From the NCBI GenBank assembly GCA_035622995.1, contig DASPUI010000148.1, positions 1-26,554 on the forward strand: 26,554 nucleotides of DNA. Reading direction: 5' to 3'. The stretch's first letter is position 1. Every line of letters begins with the position of its first letter. Shown one piece after another: positions 13,900 to 21,986 of the stretch. The position numbers and the translations under genes were made by a program. This stretch comes from DASPUI01 sp035622995. GTDB taxonomy: Bacteria > Verrucomicrobiota > Verrucomicrobiia > Chthoniobacterales > UBA10450. Under the pieces are notes generated by a model. The model saw only the letters and a list, made by a program, of their open reading frames with translations, ran no database searches and was not told the origin of the DNA.

Positions 13900-16353
13900 T
13901 TAATCGATTCGAAGAGCAGTAACTGGGTTGATTTTCAATGCACGTCGCGCCGGGAAATAGCAGGCGGCGAACGCGGCCAGCGCGAGCAGTGAAGTCACTC
14001 CGACGAAAATGACCGGATCGCTCGGATTCACTCCGTAAAGCAATGATCCGGCAAGACGGGTCGATCCAAATGCCGCAAACAAACCAAAGCCAAGGCCAAT
14101 CGCGGCAAGGAACATGCCCTGGCGCAATACCAATTGAATGACCTGGCTGGTTTGGGCTCCGAGTGCCATGCGAATTCCAAGTTCGCGAGTTCGTTGGCTA
14201 ACCGAATAAGCCATCACTCCGTAGACGCCCATTGAAGCGAGGATGAAGGCAAGCAAGCCTAGGCCTCCGAGCAGCAACGCACCCATCCACGATGGCCAGA
14301 GCGCAATCGCCATGTGCTGGCGAATAGTTTTTTCATACGTGATCGGGATATGAACGTCAGCATTGCGGATGGCGCGGCGAATCTCGGGCAGCATTGCGCC
14401 AGACGAACCGCCAGTGTGGACGAAAATGGTAATCCCCTGGTCGTTAATTTCCTTCAATGGCCAGTACACCATCGGCGTAGGAACCTCGCCAAGAGTCGCC
14501 GCCTTCGAGTTGCTAGCGATTCCAATCACCTCGATCGGATCCTTGCTAATCATGAAGCGGAATCGCCGCCCCAACGCATCTTCGTTAGGCCAAAATTCCT
14601 TCGCCATCGTTTCGTCGATGACCGCGACTGGAGCGGCATTCTTTTCCGAATCCTGTTCGGTAAGATTGCGACCGCGCAGAAGCCGAATGCCTAGCGTCTG
14701 GAAGTAACCAGGAGTGATCGGGCTGTAATTGGCGAATTTACGATTGTGCTCATCATTCGCGTCGCGTCCATCGATGACGATGGTACGCCCTTCACCGCCA
14801 AACAGCGGCACAAAGTTGTTTACATCAGCTCCGGCCACGCGCGGATCGTGCCTGAGCTGATCAAGGATGGCGCGCGTTATCTGAATGGCGCGGTCGCTAT
14901 CGTAACCGGCCAGCACCGGGTTCATCGTAACGATATCGAGATTGTCGGTTCGGAACCCGGGATCGATCGACTGCGCCTTGTAAAACGATTTCAGGAACAG
15001 TCCGGAGCCGATGAGAAGAAGCAGCGAGACGGCGATTTGGGCCACCACGAGCGCACTGCGAAGATTAAACCGGGTAACCGCTCCGCCGCCGGTGGAAACG
15101 CGTTCACGAAGGCCTTGAGTAAGATTCCATCGCGATATCTGCAATGCGGGAGCCAGGCCGAACATCACGCCACTCAAAACCGCCACTACGACAGAAAAAG
15201 TCAGAACCCGCCAATCGGGTTGCGGATTCAAATCAATTGGAAACGGCGTGGGCGGAAGGAGCGCGATCAACACATCGCCGAGGCAAAAAGCGAGGATGAC
15301 GCCACCCACACCCCCCAGCACGCCAAGCAGAATGCTTTCGGTCAATAATTGGCGAACGATTCGTCCGCGGCCAGCTCCGAGCGCGAGGCGAACCGCCATC
15401 TCGCGCTGGCGCGCAGTGGATCGGGCCAGCAACAAGTTGGCAACGTTCGCGCAGGCAATCAGGAGAATGCTGGCGGAGGCGGCGAGTAAAAGAAGCGAAA
15501 CATTACGAGCAAGATCCGCATTGGTCGGGCCGCCGAGTCCCTCCGACTTGGCTGCTTCAAGTGAAACAAGAGCGACCGACCGCTCCTTGTTCACGTCGGG
15601 ATATGCCTGCTCGAGTTGCTTGGCAATGGTCCGCATTTGCGCCTGCGCCTCGGAGGTTGAAACGCCCGGCTTCAGACGTCCCATGACGGTCATTAGCAGC
15701 GCCCGCCGTGATTCGAACCAAAAATCGCCACCTGGCCGGACCCATTGATGCATTGACACTGGCACCCACAGGTCAGGCGAGAATCCGACATCGACACCGG
15801 TGAAAGCCGCCGGGGCGACGCCGATGACCGTAAACGAATGTCCGTTCAAAGTCACTTCGCTGCCGACCATGGCCGGATCGCCGCCGAGTTTCTTCCAGAA
15901 TTTGTAGCCGAGCACAACAACCGGATGCCCATTCGGCGTTGAATCCTCCTCCGGCAAAAATGTGCGACCAAGCGACGGTTTAACCTGAAGTAGATCGAAA
16001 TAGTTTCCGGTAACGAGCAGCACGCCGACGTTCAAGGTGTCGTTACCGCGAGTCATTCCCACACCCGCGAAAGTGTAGGCAGACATCGCGCTGAAGGCGG
16101 TATTCTGCTTTTCGAAATCCTGAAAATTGGGCACAGAAACCGATTGGTTGCCTGGAATGTGGTTATCGGTAGTGAAGATCTTGACCACTTGTTCAGAACG
16201 ACCGATCGGCAATGGCCGCAACACCAGGGTGTTGATGATTCCGAAGACGGTGGTGTTGGCCCCGATGCCAAGAACCAGCGCGAGGAAGGCGACGATGGAA
16301 AATGCCGGATATTTAACGAGCATCCGAATGGCAAAACGCAGGTCACTAAGCAT
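13900..16353 (-). CDS. ADOP-type ABC transporter permease 5 (duplicated MacB/FtsX)
   Basis: About 817 residues from ATG 16353, which has GGAG eight bases upstream; a GTG at 16362 overlapping the previous stop is an alternative. The architecture is two MacB-like halves in one chain. The first half has TM1 (about 18-42), a large periplasmic domain (about 50-280), then three TM helices (about 285-405) with a coupling segment REMAVRLALGAGRGR. The second half has a TM near 435-455, a second periplasmic domain, and three TMs at the end with QRTRELGIRMALGAQ. It closes with PVTALRID. The linker between halves reads LRERVSTGGG and lacks the KEGGR motif of the other four permeases. It is last in the operon and ends 12 bases from the convergent nuoI end. 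Substrate unknown. Confidence 0.9.
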   Translation of the reverse strand: MLSDLRFAIRMLVKYPAFSIVAFLALVLGIGANTTVFGIINTLVLRPLPIGRSEQVVKIFTTDNHIPGNQSVSVPNFQDFEKQNTAFSAMSAYTFAGVGMTRGNDTLNVGVLLVTGNYFDLLQVKPSLGRTFLPEEDSTPNGHPVVVLGYKFWKKLGGDPAMVGSEVTLNGHSFTVIGVAPAAFTGVDVGFSPDLWVPVSMHQWVRPGGDFWFESRRALLMTVMGRLKPGVSTSEAQAQMRTIAKQLEQAYPDVNKERSVALVSLEAAKSEGLGGPTNADLARNVSLLLLAASASILLIACANVANLLLARSTARQREMAVRLALGAGRGRIVRQLLTESILLGVLGGVGGVILAFCLGDVLIALLPPTPFPIDLNPQPDWRVLTFSVVVAVLSGVMFGLAPALQISRWNLTQGLRERVSTGGGAVTRFNLRSALVVAQIAVSLLLLIGSGLFLKSFYKAQSIDPGFRTDNLDIVTMNPVLAGYDSDRAIQITRAILDQLRHDPRVAGADVNNFVPLFGGEGRTIVIDGRDANDEHNRKFANYSPITPGYFQTLGIRLLRGRNLTEQDSEKNAAPVAVIDETMAKEFWPNEDALGRRFRFMISKDPIEVIGIASNSKAATLGEVPTPMVYWPLKEINDQGITIFVHTGGSSGAMLPEIRRAIRNADVHIPITYEKTIRQHMAIALWPSWMGALLLGGLGLLAFILASMGVYGVMAYSVSQRTRELGIRMALGAQTSQVIQLVLRQGMFLAAIGLGFGLFAAFGSTRLAGSLLYGVNPSDPVIFVGVTSLLALAAFAACYFPARRALKINPVTALRID

Positions 16354-16358
16354 ATGAA

Positions 16359-18776
16359 TCACTCCGCTCTAAGGGCTTGAATTGGGTTAACGAGGCTTGC
16401 TCGTCGTGCCGGAAAAACGCAGGCGAGAAGGGCGGCGATTCCAAGAACCGACATCGTCGCCGCCAGCAGAAGCGGATTGTGGGCTGACGTTTGATAAAGT
16501 TGTGAGGCGATCAAACGCCCGAGGGCAAGAGCCGCGGCCAATCCGACCAGCAATCCGAAAATCACCGGTCGCATTCCTTGATTCACGATTAGCCGCAAAA
16601 CGTCCATTGTTTGAGCGCCCAGCGCCATCCGAACTCCGATTTCTCCGGTCCGCTGCTCGACGGTGTAGGCCACAGCGCCATAGATTCCGACCGTGGCGAG
16701 TAACAGCGCGACGCCGGCAAAAACGCCGAGCAAAACCATCATCAACTTCGCCTGGCCAAGTGCCTGTCGCATGATTTCGCTCACTGCCTCCGGCAAAATG
16801 AGCGCGAGACCAGGATCGATTGTCTTCAACACCCCCTGCACCGATTTTGTTACCGTGTCCGGTGGCAGGGGACTACGTACTGTGATCGTGACAAAGGGAA
16901 AATTCTCCTGCGCAAACGGTCGATAGAATTCCATCTCGTTCTGCTGGTCGAGTCGCACCGACCGCACATCGCCGACCACGCCGACGATCTCGCACGGAAC
17001 GCTGCTGCTCGTGATCAGCAATGTTTTGCCGATCGGATTCTCGCTACCGAAAACTGTCTTCGCTCCCGATACACTGATGAGGATCACATTCGGATGATCG
17101 GCAGTGTCTTGTTCGTTAAAGTCACGACCCATCAGCAGCGGAACCCCGAACGTGCGGAGCCAGCCAGGGGTGATGTCATTTGAAGGCGCGCCTTTGCGCT
17201 CCGCCACGGGCGGGACGTTGCCTTCGGAACGGGCATAAAGGGTTGCACCGAATCCGCCGTTGAGCGGAATACCGGAACTAACCGTAACCTCCTGCAAACC
17301 TGGCGCAGTGCGCAAAGCGTTTGACAACTGTTCGGCGAAACGAGTGCGTGAGGCCGGATCCGGATATTGCGACTGCGGCATGACCGAGACCCCGGTCCAG
17401 AGTTGGTCGAACTTGAAACCGGGATCCTGGTGACTGAGACGAAGGAAGCTGGCAATGAGTAACGCCGCGCCGGCGACCAAGGTGACCGAGAGCGCGACCT
17501 GCGCGCCCACGAGAATCTTCCGGAAACGTTGTTGCCGAACGCTTCCGCTCGCGCCGCGGCCGCCCTCCTTCAAACCATCAACCAGGTCGGAACGCGAGCT
17601 TTGCAGTGCAGGATACAAACCCATCGCCAAACCGGTCAGCAGTGAGAGCGCAATCGTGAATGCGAGCACCGGCAAGGAAAGCGCCGTCGCACTTCCGGCT
17701 TCGATCGGAAGGAAGTTGGCGGCGAGAGTTGGTACCAGCGGTACCAACTGCCAGGCGAGCGCGGCCCCGAGAATTCCGGCGAGCAAACTAATCAGTACAC
17801 TTTCGAGAACAAACAGGCGCAGGACGCTTGCGCGCGTGGCCCCGAGCGCCATCCGCAATGAAATCTCGCGCCGGCGACCGCTGAACCTAACAAGTAATAG
17901 ATTCGCCACGTTACTGCACGCGATTAGCAAAACGAAGGTCACAGCCGCGAGTAAAGTTGCAAAGCCAGGACGCAAATTTTCTGTCACATCTGCCGGCAAT
18001 GTTTTGACAACCGTTCCTGCTCTCGCATCGATCTTTTCCGGGTATTGCGCGCGATAGCTATTCTCGAGCAGTTTCAAGGCAGAGCGGGCTTGATCGACCG
18101 TGACGCCGGGTTTCAATCGGCCGACCGCTCGCAGGAATGCGGTGCCTCGCATCATTCGTTCGTAGGAAAAGCCGAGGAGCACGAACGGTTTCGTGGTCCA
18201 AATATCGGCATTCGGTCCGGTCCACGAGACCGGCATCTTGGGTACGATCCCGACAATCGTGTGCGATACGCCATCGAGCACGAGAGCCCGACCGATCACG
18301 TTTGGATCGCCGCCCAGTCTCGCTTTCCAAAAACGGTCTGTGATCACCGCGACATCCGCGCCTTCCTCCTCCTCCCGCAAAAACGTGCGTCCGAGGATCG
18401 GACGCAGACCGAGCACGTCGAACCAATTGGCCGTTGCTTTGAAGACCGGCACCTGAAATGGATCGCCCAGTCCGGTCACCGTCGCGGCTCCGCCATTTTC
18501 AGCGGCGAATCCGTCGAAAATCGTTTGTCCATCTCGGAAATGCATGTATCGAGGCGCGGACAGGGGGAACTCGACCCGCTGATCTTCAAACTTGCAGAAG
18601 ACGTGAAGCAAACGCGACGAATCACGAAACGGCAGGCCTTGCAGGAAAAGATCGTTGATCAAGCTAAAGATGGCGGTGTTCAGACCGATCCCAAGCGCCA
18701 GCGTAATGATAGCCAGCAGAGTGAATCCCGGAGACTTGAGCAGTTGACGAAGAGTGAAACGAAAATCGGTCATCAT
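16359..18776 (-). CDS. ADOP-type ABC transporter permease 4 (duplicated MacB/FtsX)
   Basis: About 805 residues. GTG 18779, ATG 18776 and ATG 18773 are stacked as possible starts; homologues usually begin with a short M-x-DFRF-like N terminus, which favours one of the ATGs. TM1 is in SPGFTLLAIITLALGIGLNTAIFSLIN, the first periplasmic domain covers about 50-270, and TMs 2-4 about 275-390 with RREISLRMALGATR as coupling segment. A linker LKEGGRGASG precedes the second half, whose TM5 is near 420-445. The last three helices lie near 680-705, 738-760 and 769-791, with QRTGEIGVRMALGAQ between. The C terminus is PIQALRAE. It starts 15 bases after permease 3 and its stop overlaps the possible GTG start of permease 5. 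Confidence 0.9.
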   Translation of the reverse strand: MMTDFRFTLRQLLKSPGFTLLAIITLALGIGLNTAIFSLINDLFLQGLPFRDSSRLLHVFCKFEDQRVEFPLSAPRYMHFRDGQTIFDGFAAENGGAATVTGLGDPFQVPVFKATANWFDVLGLRPILGRTFLREEEEGADVAVITDRFWKARLGGDPNVIGRALVLDGVSHTIVGIVPKMPVSWTGPNADIWTTKPFVLLGFSYERMMRGTAFLRAVGRLKPGVTVDQARSALKLLENSYRAQYPEKIDARAGTVVKTLPADVTENLRPGFATLLAAVTFVLLIACSNVANLLLVRFSGRRREISLRMALGATRASVLRLFVLESVLISLLAGILGAALAWQLVPLVPTLAANFLPIEAGSATALSLPVLAFTIALSLLTGLAMGLYPALQSSRSDLVDGLKEGGRGASGSVRQQRFRKILVGAQVALSVTLVAGAALLIASFLRLSHQDPGFKFDQLWTGVSVMPQSQYPDPASRTRFAEQLSNALRTAPGLQEVTVSSGIPLNGGFGATLYARSEGNVPPVAERKGAPSNDITPGWLRTFGVPLLMGRDFNEQDTADHPNVILISVSGAKTVFGSENPIGKTLLITSSSVPCEIVGVVGDVRSVRLDQQNEMEFYRPFAQENFPFVTITVRSPLPPDTVTKSVQGVLKTIDPGLALILPEAVSEIMRQALGQAKLMMVLLGVFAGVALLLATVGIYGAVAYTVEQRTGEIGVRMALGAQTMDVLRLIVNQGMRPVIFGLLVGLAAALALGRLIASQLYQTSAHNPLLLAATMSVLGIAALLACVFPARRASLVNPIQALRAE

Positions 18777-18791
18777 CACATTTCTTTAATT

Positions 18792-21296
18792 CTATTCATA
18801 ACGAAGCGCGACAATTGGATCTACCCGGGTAGCGCGACGTGCCGGGACCAAGCAGGACGCCGCCGCAACCAGCGTCAGTAGACTCGCGACGGCGAAATAA
18901 ATGGTTGGGTCGAGCGCGTTCACTTTGAACAGAATGTTTTTCAAAGCAGCGGCGGCAAGAACTCCAAGAAGCAATGCGGCTCCCCCTGCGCCAAGGACCA
19001 GACCGACCGCCAGTTGCCAGGCGCCTTGTTTCATTACCATGCCGAAAATTCGCTGGGCATCCGCGCCCAACGCCATTCGAATTCCAAATTCCTGGGTGCG
19101 CTGGTTTACCGAGAAACTCATCACGCCATAGAGACCGACAGCGGAGAGAATGAATCCGATTATGCCAAAGATGCTAAAAAGAGTAGCAATGATGCGAGGT
19201 CCGGCGAGAATTTCGGCGTGCAGCCGCGCCGGTGTTCCGGCGAAATATGTCGGCAGATTTGAATCCAGTTCCGCCACCGCCTTGCTCAAGACCGGCCCGA
19301 GAGTGTCAGCGCGTTGTCCGGCGCGCGGACGAACGATGATCGTGCAGAATTGCGTGAGGAGATCCGTTCCGAGCAGCGGAACATAAAAACCCGCGTTGTC
19401 CGTCTGCTGATTGAACGGCCCCTGCATCAGAGTATCGGGGACGACCCCAACAATCGTTCGCCATGGCAACGGTTGGCCGGGATTGTAAATTCGAATCCGA
19501 CGGCCGATCGGGCTTTCGTGACCATAGTATTTTCGAGCAAAGCTTGTGTTCACAATCGCGATCGGCTGCGTGGAATCGACGTCCTCGATGGTGAAATCGC
19601 GACCTTCCAGAACCTTCAGGCCGATGGTTGAAAAATAATTGTCCGAAACCGATTCGAAATTTCCACGCGGCCGATCGCGATCGGTCACATAGGTCTGTCC
19701 ATCTACTTCGTATTGACCAAACTGCGCGAAAGTCATGCGAAAGCGATCGCTTAAGGCGGCATCGCCGAAAGCTGGATTGGCACGGAGCGCGCGGACGGTA
19801 CGGCGAAAAAATTCCCGCCGCGCTTCCTGTGTTGGATATGCGCCTTCCATTAAAGCCATTCGTGCGCTGTAGATACCGTTCTCGTCGTAACCGTAATCGA
19901 GTGCCAGCTGGTTGCGGATCGATTTGATTTGGAGTGTGGCCGCAATCAAGAGCGCGGCGGTCAACGCGATTTGCCCAACTACGAGCACGCGCGTGACGAC
20001 GTTAACGAGCCGGCTGCTGTTGCCGCGGCCGCCTTCCTTCATGATCTCAGCCGCGCTTGTTCGAGAGCTAAGCAGGGCCGGGATTAGACCGGAAGCGAGC
20101 GTCGCAAGCAAGGTAATCGCGACAATAAATGTGAGGACCGGACCATCGATCTTGAATTGGATCCAGTAAGGCAGCGGAAACGGCAGCGCGCTGGTCGAAC
20201 GAACGAACATGTCAACTCCCCAGTAAGCGAGGACCACGCCGGCAACTCCGCCAAACACCGCAACAACCATGCTTTCGGTCAACATCTGGCGAACAATTCT
20301 CCAGCGCGTCGCGCCGAGTGCACCGCGAATCGCCAGTTCTTTTGCCCGCAGAGCAACGCGACCAAATTGCATGTTCATCACATTCACGCAGGCGATCAGC
20401 AAGACGAGAATAACGGCCGCGAGCATCGCCCAAACGGTTTGGCGGAATTGCGGACCGGTGAGGGCGTTGCCCAGCGGCTGAACGCTGGCCGAAGTCAGAG
20501 TCGCGTTCGTTTTCGGGTTATCCTGGGCCAGGCGCTTTGCCAGACCGACAAATTCTGCGTTTGCCTGGTCGATGCTGACTCCAGGTTTGAGCCGACCGAT
20601 TATTGCGGGTGCGGAACTATTTGCCCCGAATGCCGGCGCGCCCCGCGGAATCGGCGGATACTCATTATATAGAGTCACCCAAAGCTCCTCCGAAATGGGA
20701 AACTTAAAATCTGGCGGCATAACCCCGATGATGGTCGCGGCCTTGCCATTAATCCGGACGCTTTGGCCAACAATGCCGCGATCGCCGCTAAAATCCCGCT
20801 GCCAGATATCGTAACCGAGAATCGCGACTTTTTCGGCACCGGGCTTGTTGTCATCGGCCGTAAAATCACGACCCATGATCGGGGACACGCCGATAATCTT
20901 GAAAAAATCTTCGGTGACATAACCGCCGGTGTAACGTTGCGGTTTATTTTTGTAAGTGACGTTGATCGTCGATCCGCTCAGATAGCCAGCCATTTGGGCG
21001 AACGACTGCTGCGCGTTGCTTAAATCCTCGTAGTCCTGGGCCGACGGAATGTTCCCAATGCCAAAATTATTGTTAGGCGCGCTGGCCTGAGGATCGATCA
21101 AGCCGACGCTCATCAACTGCTCCGGATGCGGAAACGAAAATCCACGCAACACGACGGCGTTAACGACAGTGAATTGAGTCGCTGCGCCTCCAATTCCCAG
21201 GCCGAGCACGAGCACGGCCAGAAAACAAAACGATTTCTCCTTGAACAAAACGCGGAGACCGACCCGCACATCCTGACGGAACGAATCTAGAATCAT
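18792..21296 (-). CDS. ADOP-type ABC transporter permease 3 (duplicated MacB/FtsX)
   Basis: At 834 residues this is the longest complete permease of the array. TM1 lies in about 22-48 (FCFLAVLVLGLGIGGAAT), the first periplasmic domain in 50-285, then TMs 2-4 at about 288-408 with KELAIRGALGATRWR as coupling segment. Between TM3 and TM4 is PYWIQFKID, closely echoed by PYWISFDFD in permease 1. The linker MKEGGRGNSSR leads to the second half, whose final three helices include QRTQEFGIRMALGADAQ; the protein ends PIVALRYE. ATG 21296 lies 18 bases after the ATPase stop, so it is the permease directly downstream of the ATPase. By family it should work in a mechanotransmission or export complex in the inner membrane. 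Confidence 0.9.
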   Translation of the reverse strand: MILDSFRQDVRVGLRVLFKEKSFCFLAVLVLGLGIGGAATQFTVVNAVVLRGFSFPHPEQLMSVGLIDPQASAPNNNFGIGNIPSAQDYEDLSNAQQSFAQMAGYLSGSTINVTYKNKPQRYTGGYVTEDFFKIIGVSPIMGRDFTADDNKPGAEKVAILGYDIWQRDFSGDRGIVGQSVRINGKAATIIGVMPPDFKFPISEELWVTLYNEYPPIPRGAPAFGANSSAPAIIGRLKPGVSIDQANAEFVGLAKRLAQDNPKTNATLTSASVQPLGNALTGPQFRQTVWAMLAAVILVLLIACVNVMNMQFGRVALRAKELAIRGALGATRWRIVRQMLTESMVVAVFGGVAGVVLAYWGVDMFVRSTSALPFPLPYWIQFKIDGPVLTFIVAITLLATLASGLIPALLSSRTSAAEIMKEGGRGNSSRLVNVVTRVLVVGQIALTAALLIAATLQIKSIRNQLALDYGYDENGIYSARMALMEGAYPTQEARREFFRRTVRALRANPAFGDAALSDRFRMTFAQFGQYEVDGQTYVTDRDRPRGNFESVSDNYFSTIGLKVLEGRDFTIEDVDSTQPIAIVNTSFARKYYGHESPIGRRIRIYNPGQPLPWRTIVGVVPDTLMQGPFNQQTDNAGFYVPLLGTDLLTQFCTIIVRPRAGQRADTLGPVLSKAVAELDSNLPTYFAGTPARLHAEILAGPRIIATLFSIFGIIGFILSAVGLYGVMSFSVNQRTQEFGIRMALGADAQRIFGMVMKQGAWQLAVGLVLGAGGAALLLGVLAAAALKNILFKVNALDPTIYFAVASLLTLVAAASCLVPARRATRVDPIVALRYE

Positions 21297-21314
21297 ATCG
21301 ATTTTTATCTGTTG

Positions 21315-21983
21315 TTATTCATTAACGATCCAGCCGTCGCGCAGTTGGATGACCCGGTTGCCGTAAGCGGCGTTTTTTTCGGAGTGCGTCACCTGCACGA
21401 TGGTCATGCCCTCGGAATTGAGTTTCTTGAACAAGTTCATGATTTCTTCGCCCTGGCTTGAGTGGAGATTTCCAGTCGGCTCATCGGCCAGCAGGAGTTT
21501 TGGATTCGAAACGATTGCGCGGGCCACGCCGACCAGTTGTTGCTGTCCACCCGAGAGTTGACTCGGAAACAAATCTTTTTTTCCAACGATTTGAAAGCGA
21601 TCGAGGGCATCGGCGACGATCGCCGCGCGTTCGTTTCGCCCCACTTTTCGGTACGAAAGCGGGATTTCGAGATTTTCGTAAACGGTCAGATCATCGAGCA
21701 GATGATATTGTTGAAAAACGAACCCGATTCGGTCGTTTCGCAACGCGGCGCGCTCCTTTGCTTTCAGATGATGAACGGCGGTGTCGCCCAGAAAATATTC
21801 GCCATTCCAGCCGTGATCATGCATCCCCAGGATGTGAAGCAATGACGATTTTCCGGCCCCGGACGGTCCCATGACCGAAACAAATTCACCCTCTTCAATG
21901 TCGAGGTCGATGTCGCGCAGGACGTAAAAAAATTTTGCCTGGGCTAGGGGATAGAAGCGTTCGATGCGGCGGAGCTTGATCAT
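21315..21983 (-). CDS. ABC transporter ATP-binding protein of MacB/LolD type
   Basis: This 222-residue ATPase is the only nucleotide-binding subunit in the operon. Walker A is GPSGAGKS (39-46), the Q-loop is FVFQQYHLL (Q91), the signature is LSGGQQQ (143-149), Walker B is LLLADEP (about 163-169), and the H-loop is VTHS (H200). Two positions depart from the usual MacB/LolD consensus: the residue after LSGGQQQ is Leu150 where Arg is usual, and the D-loop reads GNLHSS with His174 where Asp is usual. The catalytic Glu after Walker B is present, so hydrolysis should be possible. It starts 3 bases after permease 2 with no evident ribosome binding site, suggesting coupled translation. A dimer would be expected to drive the flanking permeases. 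Confidence 0.95.
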   Translation of the reverse strand: MIKLRRIERFYPLAQAKFFYVLRDIDLDIEEGEFVSVMGPSGAGKSSLLHILGMHDHGWNGEYFLGDTAVHHLKAKERAALRNDRIGFVFQQYHLLDDLTVYENLEIPLSYRKVGRNERAAIVADALDRFQIVGKKDLFPSQLSGGQQQLVGVARAIVSNPKLLLADEPTGNLHSSQGEEIMNLFKKLNSEGMTIVQVTHSEKNAAYGNRVIQLRDGWIVNE

Positions 21984-21986
21984 AAT

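Noticed and set aside
13888..13912. Possible terminator between the convergent ends of nuoI and permease 5
   Set aside because: Only a 5-base stem (CGATT/AATCG) with a 7-base loop and no T-run is present, too weak to call.
4198..20785. Repeated GCGATCGC octamers (4198, 7508, 7891, 7915, 19743, 20778), like the cyanobacterial HIP1 word
   Set aside because: Several of the copies encode Ala-Ile-Ala in membrane helices, and the sequence favours GATCG in general, so codon use explains them better than a dedicated motif.
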